A DNA stretch of 64,000 nucleotides from Ruegeria arenilitoris (GTDB lineage Bacteria; Pseudomonadota; Alphaproteobacteria; Rhodobacterales; Rhodobacteraceae). Location of the stretch: positions 620,001-684,000 of the forward strand of contig NZ_WQHX01000002.1 of NCBI RefSeq assembly GCF_013035425.1. The letters run 5' to 3'. Positions 1 to 7,705 of the stretch are shown in pieces. Made by a program: the position numbers and the translations under genes. Positions within the stretch are counted from its first letter, which is position 1, and each line of letters begins with the position of its first letter. Below the pieces are notes generated by a model. That model was given only the letters and a program-made list of their open reading frames with translations, searched no databases and had not been told where the DNA came from.

Positions 1-141
1 TGGTCACGACAAGCCGCTGGAAATTTTTGGGCAGTCTTTTCTATCCAAGGCAACTTCCGCCTACTTACTCCCAGGACTAAATCACTTCTGACAGGCTCAA
101 CTTCGAAACACAAAACGGTGGTTCCAGACCAACAAAGCCCA

Positions 142-1524
142 CTACACGATTGGCGGTTGGCCTATTAAACTGCCCAGTTTCAGAACACCTGTACCAGTCC
201 GCGCACTCCATCCAGTTTGGGCAACTTGGCGTGATGAATTTCGTATAGCTGCCCGCAGTTCTGCCGGCGAAACCGCTGTAGTACCCCAACCCTGACGAAG
301 CGCAGCAATGCATCCGGCTGTTAGCGCAGAAGCTGCTGATGTTCCACCACTACGCAAGAAATGATCGTGATCCTCGGTAAACCAACTTGGAACACAAAAA
401 TCCGGTTTTTCCACCGTACCATTGCCTATTTGGAAGTCCTCAGGACCAGGACCTTGGGAAGATGCGCCGATCCATGCACCGTCAGCTCTTACTGCTCCGA
501 CCGAAGTGACCTCGGGCAGGCCGTTGGCGCCAAAGATGCTATTACCGGGCCCGGCGTCATAACCAGTCGCTCTTGGGTCCGCGCAAAACTGGCCATTGTT
601 ACCTGCTGCAAAAACTACGTCGTGCTTTTCGGCTATACTGGCAATCATCAAATTCAAAAAGTGATCTCTATTGTTGGTATAGCTTCCCCAAAGCCCTTCG
701 GCGAACCGATCGACCACCCCCCAAGCATTCAAAAGGACCCAAGGTCCCTGTTTGCTTAGATAAAGCGCTTTGATAAACGCGAATGCAAAAAGCGCATGCA
801 AAGCGAAGTATCCAACATCTGTTATTCTTTCTGGAATAAGGGGAATATCACGTATTTCCGCTTTCGGCGCGAGTTTTACCAATGAACGCAAGAGCATGGA
901 GCCATGCCGCTGTTCAAGTGAAGTGTATGGCCACTTACCTTCGCCGGGGATTTTAACCTTACCATCGACGATCCATCCCATGCCACCGCCATAAATACCG
1001 TTTAGGGATCCCAAATAGTCCTTATTAAATCCCTGATCGATAACCAAGATTTTCACACCACGACCAAATAACTCATTGTCGACCAGTGCTTCGGATTCAA
1101 TGAGCTGATGCGCTCGTCGGCGAGTGGCGTAGCTGTAACCGCGCCCTGAACCCGCACACCAGTGCTGCCCTTGCGGAGCAAGGTTCATTGAGTACGGGGT
1201 GACGTCCACGCCGGCAACTCGGGCAGCCCTAGGATTTCCGTTGGCGGTAGCCTTTTGCAGCATCTGGTCAAGAAGGTTCCGCGCTTTGGTCTTGTCTGGC
1301 AAAAGCAAAGGAATCCCGTATCCCAGGTTTTCAACAGATCCACTAGAATCCACTGATCCGTCGCGATTGTGTGCTCTCCAAGGGTTGTTGCTCGGTCCGG
1401 GGGGAATGATGAATCCTGGCACCCCAAAATCGACGATCAAGTCGTTCAGATCTTGTCCGCAGATAGCCAGGTTGCTGATAAGTGCATCCTTGCTTAGGTC
1501 AAACAAAAAAAGTTTCTCTGCCAT
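142..1524 (-). CDS. Subtilisin-like (S8 family) serine protease, cytoplasmic type
   Basis: A 460-residue protein with the ordered S8 catalytic triad: Asp163 in VIDQG, His207 in RHGSM, the oxyanion Asn309 in AAGNNG and the nucleophile Ser396 in GGTSAAS. The first ~150 residues form an extra N-terminal region that I do not recognise. It shows no signal peptide and no obvious propeptide, so the enzyme may act inside the cell or leave by a route not visible here. The ATG is preceded by GAGGA at a good distance, which fixes the start. It is transcribed away from the cyclase and haloperoxidase genes, with an 11-C run in the shared intergenic region. Substrate unknown. Family assignment is firm because all triad motifs are present in order; the link to the neighbours is only inferred from position. 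Confidence 0.85.
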   Translation of the reverse strand: MAEKLFLFDLSKDALISNLAICGQDLNDLIVDFGVPGFIIPPGPSNNPWRAHNRDGSVDSSGSVENLGYGIPLLLPDKTKARNLLDQMLQKATANGNPRAARVAGVDVTPYSMNLAPQGQHWCAGSGRGYSYATRRRAHQLIESEALVDNELFGRGVKILVIDQGFNKDYLGSLNGIYGGGMGWIVDGKVKIPGEGKWPYTSLEQRHGSMLLRSLVKLAPKAEIRDIPLIPERITDVGYFALHALFAFAFIKALYLSKQGPWVLLNAWGVVDRFAEGLWGSYTNNRDHFLNLMIASIAEKHDVVFAAGNNGQFCADPRATGYDAGPGNSIFGANGLPEVTSVGAVRADGAWIGASSQGPGPEDFQIGNGTVEKPDFCVPSWFTEDHDHFLRSGGTSAASALTAGCIAALRQGWGTTAVSPAELRAAIRNSSRQVAQTGWSARTGTGVLKLGSLIGQPPIV

Positions 1525-1551
1525 TTCGCGTCCTCAAACCTGAGTATGACG

Positions 1552-1562
1552 CCCCCCCCCCC
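1552..1562. repeat. Homopolymeric tract of 11 C
   Basis: An uninterrupted run of 11 cytosines lies in the 173-bp region between the divergent protease and cyclase genes, about 27 bp upstream of the protease start codon. Tracts of this length are prone to slipped-strand mispairing, so it could change spacing in the protease promoter or leader. It is also a place where assembly length errors are common. Confidence 0.8.
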
Positions 1563-1697
1563 AAAGACCGCGGCATTCTAAGCCATAAGCTCACTGACAG
1601 CGGTCAGATGCGGGTTTCGGGCCAGCTATGTTCCTTTGTCTTTTAATTAACTTTTACAACGAATCGACGCATAATGCACCACAGAGGGTATTTGATC

Positions 1698-3584
1698 ATG
1701 CGTGTTGATTATTACACGAGTAAACCATCCCCGCCACGATCGAGCTCTCAAAGCTCGATTATTGAGGGCGGTGGCGGTTTAGGATCATCTGTGCCGGGCA
1801 ATGGTGGATCAGACATATCCGCAGACGTGATTTCTGGTGAAAAGTGGCTGGCTGACGAAGCTGAGCGTCAATTGCTGTGCGTGAGCTTTGTTGACGTGGT
1901 CGGCTTCTCGGCCTTGATGCGTAAGGACGAGGAAAGCACATTTTTCAGGTGGGTCGACATGCGGCAGGAACTCGTGATGCCGCTTTTGAAAGAATTTGGA
2001 GGCAGCCTTGTCAAGTCGACCGGAGACGGGATTCTTGCCACATTCGATAACCCCGAGGCAGCCGTGCGTTGGGGGCAGGAATTACAGATCCAGGCGCGAC
2101 AACGACGTCAGGGGTTGGCTCTCAGGATTTCGCTAAATTACTGCCGGGTATTGCGAGACGGCCAAGATCTGCTGGGCGACGGTGTTAACGTGGCAGCAAG
2201 ACTGCAGGAACATGTGGCCGCTGGTGGGATAATTCTAACGCAATCTGTTCAAGACAACATCTCACACCTTAGCGAGATTCAAACGCGTCCTGTTGGCGAG
2301 CTGGAGCTGCGTAAAATGGGCGTCAAAGTCGCAGCCTTTGAACTCACGACTGATGGGCGGCACATGGTTGCCGAAGAACGCCAGTCTGGGCTGCCTTCAA
2401 TTGCGGTGCTACCCTTTACCAATATCAGCGGCAAACAAGAGGATGAATACTTCGCCTGGGGCATTGTCGAGGACATAGTAGCCCAACTTTCCCAGCATCA
2501 TGACCTTACAGTGATTGCCAGATCGTCGACCCTTTCATTCGCCCGACAAGCTGTAGATCCGCAGGTGGTTGGACGAACGCTTGGAGTTCGTTACCTGATC
2601 ATGGGCATGCTGCGTCGTCGGGACGGAAGGGTGCGCGTTTCCACAGAGCTTTTGGATACAGAGAACGGCCAGATACTGGCTGCATTGAAGCGGGATTTTG
2701 ACGAAATTGACACCTTCGGCGTACAGGATGAAATCGTCGAAACGACACTGATCAACCTTTTGCCTAAAATGCTTCAGGCCGAGCGCAGACGCACGATGCG
2801 AAAACGTCTGGCTTCGTTTTCGGCTTATGACATGTACCTGAAAGCACTGGACACTATTGGCAGCCTCGAATTCGAAACTTTCGAACAAGCAGGTGCCTTG
2901 TTAGAACGCGCGATTGAGGCGGACCCTGAGTTCCCTTCACCGTTGGCTTGGGCCGCGCGTTGGCACAGTCTGAAAGTCGGACAAGGTTGGTCCACTGATC
3001 CCAAAGGAGATTCCCGCAAGGCAGCTGATTTGGCGGCACGCGCCATTCGACTTGACCGTCAAAATGCACTTGCTCTGGCGACTTATGGGCATGTTCAATC
3101 ATACATGTTCGGGGATTTTGAAACGGCGATCGATTATTTGGATCGCGCGCGCGAAGCAAACCCCAGCAGTTCAATAGCTTGGTTGTTGTCCAGCGTAACA
3201 TTGTCCAGCATTGGCCGTAACGACGACGCAATCAAAGCAGCGGAGCGAGCATTAAGACTTTCGCCATTCGATCAAAGATTATTCGTTTATTACGCTTTTC
3301 TAGGCACGGTCTACTACGATGCCGGGGAATACGAAAAGGCCATTTCCTGGCTTCAACGGGGTTTGGCGGAAAACCCGCGTTACACCAGCGCTCTTAGAAC
3401 GCTTGTGGTTGCCCAAGTTGCGGCTGGAAAAGCGGGAGAGGCGCAAAAGAGCGCGGCGGACTTGATGAAGTTAGAGCCTGCCTTTTCCCTAGCCAAATAC
3501 AAAGAGACTCACAAACACTACAGCGACCCGGCAAAGTCGGTGTTGTTTTGCGAACGGTTGCGTCAGGCAGGGTTGCCTGACTAG
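1698..3584 (+). CDS. Class III nucleotide cyclase with TolB-like and TPR regions
   Basis: A 628-residue soluble protein. The N-terminal cyclase domain (roughly residues 55-215) has the first metal Asp in VSFVDVVGFS, the second in KSTGDGILATF with the adenine-type Lys just before it, and the Asn/Arg transition-state pair in GVNVAARLQ. A TolB-like N-terminal domain follows, starting at SIAVLPFTNISG, as in many alphaproteobacterial cyclase-TPR proteins. The C-terminal ~250 residues are alpha-helical TPR repeats ending in LAENPRYTSALRTL and similar. An upstream in-frame ATG exists at 1674, but AGAGGG sits well before the ATG at 1698. Expected product is cAMP, with the TPRs giving protein contacts. 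The haloperoxidase gene follows after 27 bp, probably in the same transcript. Confidence 0.85.
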   Translation: MRVDYYTSKPSPPRSSSQSSIIEGGGGLGSSVPGNGGSDISADVISGEKWLADEAERQLLCVSFVDVVGFSALMRKDEESTFFRWVDMRQELVMPLLKEFGGSLVKSTGDGILATFDNPEAAVRWGQELQIQARQRRQGLALRISLNYCRVLRDGQDLLGDGVNVAARLQEHVAAGGIILTQSVQDNISHLSEIQTRPVGELELRKMGVKVAAFELTTDGRHMVAEERQSGLPSIAVLPFTNISGKQEDEYFAWGIVEDIVAQLSQHHDLTVIARSSTLSFARQAVDPQVVGRTLGVRYLIMGMLRRRDGRVRVSTELLDTENGQILAALKRDFDEIDTFGVQDEIVETTLINLLPKMLQAERRRTMRKRLASFSAYDMYLKALDTIGSLEFETFEQAGALLERAIEADPEFPSPLAWAARWHSLKVGQGWSTDPKGDSRKAADLAARAIRLDRQNALALATYGHVQSYMFGDFETAIDYLDRAREANPSSSIAWLLSSVTLSSIGRNDDAIKAAERALRLSPFDQRLFVYYAFLGTVYYDAGEYEKAISWLQRGLAENPRYTSALRTLVVAQVAAGKAGEAQKSAADLMKLEPAFSLAKYKETHKHYSDPAKSVLFCERLRQAGLPD

Positions 3585-3611
3585 CAGTCGCCAACACAAG
3601 GGGAGAACGAT

Positions 3612-4694
3612 ATGACAGGACCGTCAGGCCCGATCAGTTCATTAGACGCCAGAGATGCGAGGGATGCACGCGACGCGCGGGATGCCAGGGATGCGCGGGA
3701 TGCCCGTGACGCCGGTTACGGCGGCAGTCCCGTTAATCTTAGTATCGGCATATCGCCGCACGCGGAACACGACGGTGTAGGTGGAATACCTGTCGAGGAC
3801 CGTTGGTGGCCCGGAAATCAATGGCCGCACACGCATCCGGTCGCAACTGGTGGCCTTGCTGATCCAGACCCGGTCCGTCTTCATGAAATCTATAGCTCTT
3901 TCAATACTGCAACTTTCAGAAGCTGGTCGCCCGGGAACAGGGCAATTGCCTTTCTGTCAGAATTCACCACGCAGGATTCAGATGGTGACAATGTTCCGGA
4001 TTGGCTGTCGCTTCTGCCACTGGGTGCTGTCCTTACAGAACCTGCACGCACAGGATCAAATGTATCAAATACAACAACGGTCGCTGCTGTTACATGGACA
4101 ATCGAAGAAGAACTGACCGAGCTTGTAGGCCTGATCGAGTATCGACCCGGTGTTCTGCAAGAGGCGTTGCAACAACGAGGCACTTTAATTGGGTATTTTC
4201 AGGGGATAATGCCTTTCAATTACCTGTCGCATCCCAACACCTTTCAACTTTGCCATATTGCACTAACTGTTGCACAGTTTTTGGCCTTTCACTTCAAAAT
4301 GAGATTTAACCGTCCCAGGCCATCGCAATTGCATCCGGCCCTTTTTCCGCCGATCGATGTTCCGCATCATTCAGCCTTCCCCAGCGCTCACGCAACCGAA
4401 GCCTGGCTTGTGGCCCTGTGTTTGGACACGGTCATGCTGGATAATTCGGGCAACAAAATCTTGCAGACGACCCATCCCGATGGCGTGGTCCGCAATGCGT
4501 TGGAAGACATGGCAAGCCGAATCTCTCGTAACCGAGAAGTACTTGGCGTTCACTATCCTTCTGACAGCCGCGCCGGGGAAGTACTGGCCCGAGCCGCGCT
4601 TCCGTTAATTCTGGCTTGCCCAACCGTCGGTACTATTGCCGGCGGTGGTTTGGCAGCGAGGGCCAGGGCAGAGTGGCAAAACGTTGGTATTTGA
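3612..4694 (+). CDS. Vanadium-dependent haloperoxidase / PAP2-superfamily protein
   Basis: A 360-residue protein whose C-terminal half carries the vanadate/phosphate-binding signature of the PAP2 superfamily: Lys229-x6-Arg236-Pro237, then PSAH with His260, then Arg308-x5-His314-x3-Asp318. The long helical region before it (residues ~85-230) resembles vanadium haloperoxidases rather than small PAP2 lipid phosphatases. Between residues 122 and 130 there is a DxDxDNxxD loop of the Ca-binding type. The N-terminus is unusual: residues 12-32 are seven consecutive Asp-Ala-Arg triplets. No signal peptide is visible. A GGGGAGAACGAT-type Shine-Dalgarno precedes the ATG. Haloperoxidases oxidise halides with hydrogen peroxide; halide preference cannot be read here, and an acid phosphatase activity is the main alternative. 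Confidence 0.78.
   Translation: MTGPSGPISSLDARDARDARDARDARDARDARDAGYGGSPVNLSIGISPHAEHDGVGGIPVEDRWWPGNQWPHTHPVATGGLADPDPVRLHEIYSSFNTATFRSWSPGNRAIAFLSEFTTQDSDGDNVPDWLSLLPLGAVLTEPARTGSNVSNTTTVAAVTWTIEEELTELVGLIEYRPGVLQEALQQRGTLIGYFQGIMPFNYLSHPNTFQLCHIALTVAQFLAFHFKMRFNRPRPSQLHPALFPPIDVPHHSAFPSAHATEAWLVALCLDTVMLDNSGNKILQTTHPDGVVRNALEDMASRISRNREVLGVHYPSDSRAGEVLARAALPLILACPTVGTIAGGGLAARARAEWQNVGI
3645..3707 (+). repeat. Seven tandem 9-bp units encoding Asp-Ala-Arg
   Basis: Seven consecutive 9-bp units encode (DAR)7 near the N-terminus of the haloperoxidase-like protein, followed by one DAG. Third positions differ between units (GAC/GAT, GCC/GCG/GCA, AGA/AGG/CGC/CGG/CGT), so this is not a fresh slippage product. 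The peptide is conserved while the codons have drifted, which suggests selection for the charged repeat. Confidence 0.9.
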
Positions 4695-4760
4695 TCCCAC
4701 AATTTTTGCGTAATTTCTGCTAAAATTGATTAAGACAAGAACAGCTACCCACGGAAATAT

Positions 4761-6227
4761 TCAATTATTAATAATAATTGGACGAAATGCGATTACCGTC
4801 AAATCGTCGAGGCGGTTTTCGTCTTTGGTGTAGTTTTTAAATACTCGGTCGATGGCTTCTAAGAGGTCTGCCGAGCTCGACCAGTCTCCATGCTTCATCG
4901 TCGAAATCACCCTTTGAAATCCAAATGCCAGACGTTTTTCTCCACCCAATTGGTCGATCAATCCGTCTGTAGCAATCGCGAGAAACGTGTTTTCGTCGAA
5001 TTGGAAATTTTGTTCAGAAAGCTTTGGTGATTTTGGGGTGTCCATGTAGCCCAAACTCAATTTGTCTCCGCGCAACCGTTCCACTTTTTCCCCTTGTTTG
5101 ATCAACAACGACATATGTGCTCCGGAAAAGATCGCTGTTCCTTTGTTTACATCAATTTGGCAGATTGCAGCATCCATACCGTCGTTGGAGGTCGCACCAG
5201 ATTGGTCTTGGTTCAACAACGTTCTGGTCAAATCGCTCAGTTTAGAAAGTGCCGATGAGGGGCTGAGTGTGCCATCTTCAAAATACAGTCGCTCAAGAAT
5301 TCCGATCGCCAGCATTGTCATGAAACCGCCCGGAACACCGTGTCCCGTACAATCAATAACGGCGAGTGTAGAAATTGGTCCGTCCTTTCTCAGCCAATAG
5401 ATGTCGCCGCCGACCAAATCGCGGGGCTCCCATTTGACCGCAAAATCCGAAAAAGCTGTCTTGCACTGTTTAGTTGTCGGCAAAAGGCTCTGCTGGATTC
5501 GCGTGGCGTAATTCACGCTTTCAACAATTTGGTGATGAGCTTCCCTTATCGCAGAGACGCGCTCGACTTCACGGTCCAACATCGAGTTGTAGCTTTGAAC
5601 AACTTTGCCAATCTCGTCCTCGGATCGATATGTAACCCGCTGAGGATCGTCGTACAGTTCAAACTTCTCAATCGCGCTTAACATTTGACGAAGAGGTCTG
5701 TTGATAAGCCACAAAAACGCTGCCGCACCTGCAAGGACCAGTGCAAATCCCCCAAGAACGCCCAAAAGGACCACCACGCCAACTTCTGTTCGCAATTCCC
5801 TGTTGAGAATTTCCTGGTCTATTCGCGCCAACATAACGGCTGGTCCTGCTGCCGTTGGCACGGAAACGGATATATCCAAACCAGTTTTTTTAATCTTTTC
5901 GCACCCGATGGCGGGCCACGATACAAGTGTTTCCGGGTTTTGCTCCAGCCGTTGTTCAGCGCATATCAAATAGGGAAACCCAGAATAAACTGCTAACAGG
6001 CTTTGAGCCTGTGCCTGATTTCCTGCCATTACAAGTTCTGCCAATGGGCGCGCAATACGATTAGCTATTGTGGCCATTTCAGCGGCAACTTGATCAGTCT
6101 GCGCTTGTCTTTTGAATTCATAGTAGAATAGGAGCACTACGGCATTTAGCGCGCCTCCGATCACGAGGGTCGCCAGAATGTGCTTCAAAAATATTCGGCG
6201 CGTTAAAAAGTCCCAGACGTTACGCAC
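4761..6227 (-). CDS. siaA: SiaA-like membrane PP2C/SpoIIE serine phosphatase with HAMP
   Basis: A 488-residue sensor phosphatase. A transmembrane helix at about residues 16-38 and a second at about 148-175 bracket a ~110-residue periplasmic sensing domain. HAMP follows (~176-230), then a linker containing ESVNYATRIQQSLLP, typical of SiaA-type proteins. The C-terminal PP2C/SpoIIE domain has metal-binding motifs DLVGGDIYW, DCTGHGVPGGFM and ATDGLIDQLGG. In Pseudomonas, SiaA dephosphorylates SiaC so that SiaC can activate its cyclase partner; the same role is inferred here. The start is GTG with AGGGG upstream. The gene lies 25 bp after the small periplasmic protein gene and diverges from siaB/siaC/cyclase. 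Gene symbol is by analogy. Confidence 0.82.
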   Translation of the reverse strand: MRNVWDFLTRRIFLKHILATLVIGGALNAVVLLFYYEFKRQAQTDQVAAEMATIANRIARPLAELVMAGNQAQAQSLLAVYSGFPYLICAEQRLEQNPETLVSWPAIGCEKIKKTGLDISVSVPTAAGPAVMLARIDQEILNRELRTEVGVVVLLGVLGGFALVLAGAAAFLWLINRPLRQMLSAIEKFELYDDPQRVTYRSEDEIGKVVQSYNSMLDREVERVSAIREAHHQIVESVNYATRIQQSLLPTTKQCKTAFSDFAVKWEPRDLVGGDIYWLRKDGPISTLAVIDCTGHGVPGGFMTMLAIGILERLYFEDGTLSPSSALSKLSDLTRTLLNQDQSGATSNDGMDAAICQIDVNKGTAIFSGAHMSLLIKQGEKVERLRGDKLSLGYMDTPKSPKLSEQNFQFDENTFLAIATDGLIDQLGGEKRLAFGFQRVISTMKHGDWSSSADLLEAIDRVFKNYTKDENRLDDLTVIAFRPIIINN

Positions 6228-6252
6228 TGAACGCCCCTACTTCTTCAGGCAT

Positions 6253-6630
6253 CTAGTTCCCGATTTTCTTCATTGCGGACTGCAGGGCCGCCCGGTTGTT
6301 GACTATCATCTGCACGACTTTGTAGTCCCCGGAAATTTCGCGTACGAGAAAGTCTGCCGTTACCGTATCTCCGCCTTCCGTTATCATTTCTGAACAGACG
6401 AAATAGTCACCTCCGGCTGGGATAACCATTGGGTGAACATTTGCTGGATAAACAGTCGCAATCTCGTTGGTGGTAGTATCCAGATAAGTATAAGCACCAT
6501 CAACCATTACTCCGTCGACATGTGCAATCATGGCAGATTGAAGCTTTGCTTTTACTTCCGTTGGTATATCGGCGGCGAGGACCGGGCCAGAAATCAATAC
6601 GCCGGTAACCCACGATAATATCCTGATCAT
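6253..6630 (-). CDS. Small predicted periplasmic protein of the Sia locus
   Basis: A 125-residue protein starting at the ATG preceded by GGGGAGGTAGAT; a longer reading frame upstream lacks such a site. The N-terminal stretch MIRILSWVTGVLISGPVLAA is a clear signal peptide with an AxA-like cleavage region. The mature part is ~105 residues, acidic, and ends in a Lys-rich helix. I recognise no family with certainty. It is co-directional with the SiaA-like phosphatase 25 bp downstream, whose sensing domain faces the periplasm, so it may be a ligand-binding partner of that sensor. That role is an inference from position and predicted location only. Confidence 0.65.
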   Translation of the reverse strand: MIRILSWVTGVLISGPVLAADIPTEVKAKLQSAMIAHVDGVMVDGAYTYLDTTTNEIATVYPANVHPMVIPAGGDYFVCSEMITEGGDTVTADFLVREISGDYKVVQMIVNNRAALQSAMKKIGN

Positions 6631-6661
6631 ATCTACCTCCCCAATCAATTCTAAGCGCAAT

Positions 6662-6692
6662 TGATACACTAAAAATGCACAAATGTGTATCA
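6662..6692. promoter_or_regulatory. Candidate operator: perfect 8-bp inverted repeat in divergent promoter
   Basis: TGATACAC at 6662-6669 and its exact complement GTGTATCA at 6685-6692 are separated by 15 bp. The dyad occupies most of the 81-bp space between the divergent periplasmic-protein/siaA-like and siaB-like genes, where a regulator could control both directions. No adjacent gene encodes an obvious repressor. Confidence 0.45.
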
Positions 6693-6711
6693 TGTGATAT
6701 TAAGGCTTGAA

Positions 6712-7305
6712 ATGAACTTGGTTCTTTTCGTGCGCGATCAAGGGGAACAAATGCTTGCCAACGAAGTTTACGAGCTGCGCGCCAGTCTACGCAAACAAGG
6801 TGTTGTTTTTGCCTACAGTGGCTATGTGACCGAAGGTATTCTCAGCGGCGTTGGCGACGCATTGAAACAAAAACTGGTTTCCGAAGACGCGGACACAAAA
6901 ACCCTTCGCAGTGTCTTCGCGGTTTTCGTCGAACAAATGCAAAATATTATACGATATTCCGTTGAACGGTTGCCCGCCGACACGGATTCAGATGGGTTGG
7001 ACATAAGTTATGGCATCCTGACCATTGGGAACGAAGCCGGCAGTTATGTGGTTCATGCCGGAAACCTGATCCTTTCGAGCGATGTAGAAAACATGCAAAG
7101 CCGACTGTCAGCTTTGCGAAAAATGAACCGAGAAGAACTTAAAGCAGCCTACAAAGACCAACTTCGTTCAGAACCCGATACTGTCAGCAAAGGTGCAGGC
7201 ATAGGGCTGATTGAAATTGCGCGCAGAGCATCAAAACCAATTGAGTTCGACTTTATGCGAGTTGATGATCAACACGCATTTTTTGCACTTAAAGCTACAG
7301 TTTAA
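6712..7305 (+). CDS. siaB: SiaB-family protein kinase
   Basis: A 197-residue soluble protein with GHKL-type features of the SiaB family (DUF6272-like). An N-box-like helix FVEQMQNIIRYSVE lies at about residues 80-93 and a glycine-rich loop GAGIGLIEIARRASKPIEF near residue 165. The start at 6712 follows TAAGG; an earlier in-frame ATG lies inside the inverted repeat and is less likely. In Pseudomonas SiaB phosphorylates SiaC and thereby blocks it from activating the cyclase, opposing SiaA. The siaC-like gene begins 10 bp after the stop codon, so the two are almost certainly co-transcribed. Family assignment is from recognised motifs and from gene order; kinase activity is inferred. Confidence 0.8.
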   Translation: MNLVLFVRDQGEQMLANEVYELRASLRKQGVVFAYSGYVTEGILSGVGDALKQKLVSEDADTKTLRSVFAVFVEQMQNIIRYSVERLPADTDSDGLDISYGILTIGNEAGSYVVHAGNLILSSDVENMQSRLSALRKMNREELKAAYKDQLRSEPDTVSKGAGIGLIEIARRASKPIEFDFMRVDDQHAFFALKATV

Positions 7306-7315
7306 GAGGGGACTT

Positions 7316-7705
7316 ATGGAAAAAATTGAGATCCCCGCCACAAACCGTACACCGACAGTCGAATTTGACTTTGACTCAGGTCGCTTGAAGCTAATCGGAG
7401 AATCCTATCCCGAAGATGTTACCACGTTCTACAACCCGTTGTTTCAAGCCCTGAAAGAATGGTTATCGGGTGACGCAAGTTCTAAATGTCGGTTTGATTT
7501 TGAGCTCATCTATTTCAATTCGTCGAGCGCAAAAGCCATAATGATGATAATGGAACTCTTGGACTCAGCGGCCGAAAAGGGAAAAGAAATAGAGGTTTTC
7601 TGGTTTCACGATCCAGAAGATGAAACCATGGAAGAGCTTGGGGAAGAGTTTGGTGAGGATCTTCAGCACGCCAAGTTCACGTTAAAAAAGTTGTCGGATA
7701 GATGA
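7316..7705 (+). CDS. siaC: SiaC-like regulatory protein (DUF1987)
   Basis: A 129-residue protein close to the usual length of SiaC. The core IYFNSSSAKAIMMIMELL followed by FHDPEDETMEELGEEFGEDL is the DUF1987 hallmark. Ser69-Ser71 fall where Pseudomonas SiaC carries its phosphorylated Thr68, so a serine is the likely switch site here. The start at 7316 follows AGAGGGGACTT; the longer in-frame extension overlaps siaB and has no such site. Its stop codon overlaps the cyclase start in ATGA, giving translational coupling and implying a fixed ratio with that cyclase. Predicted role: when dephosphorylated by the SiaA-like phosphatase it binds and activates the cyclase; when phosphorylated by SiaB it does not. 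Confidence 0.85.
   Translation: MEKIEIPATNRTPTVEFDFDSGRLKLIGESYPEDVTTFYNPLFQALKEWLSGDASSKCRFDFELIYFNSSSAKAIMMIMELLDSAAEKGKEIEVFWFHDPEDETMEELGEEFGEDLQHAKFTLKKLSDR

Noticed and set aside
1-141. A gene fragment at the left edge
   Set aside because: Frames are short and interrupted; no motif could be read before the protease stop codon.
3642-3884. Minus-strand open frame antisense to the DAR repeat
   Set aside because: It is open only because the repeat lacks stops on both strands; the haloperoxidase frame has the catalytic motifs.
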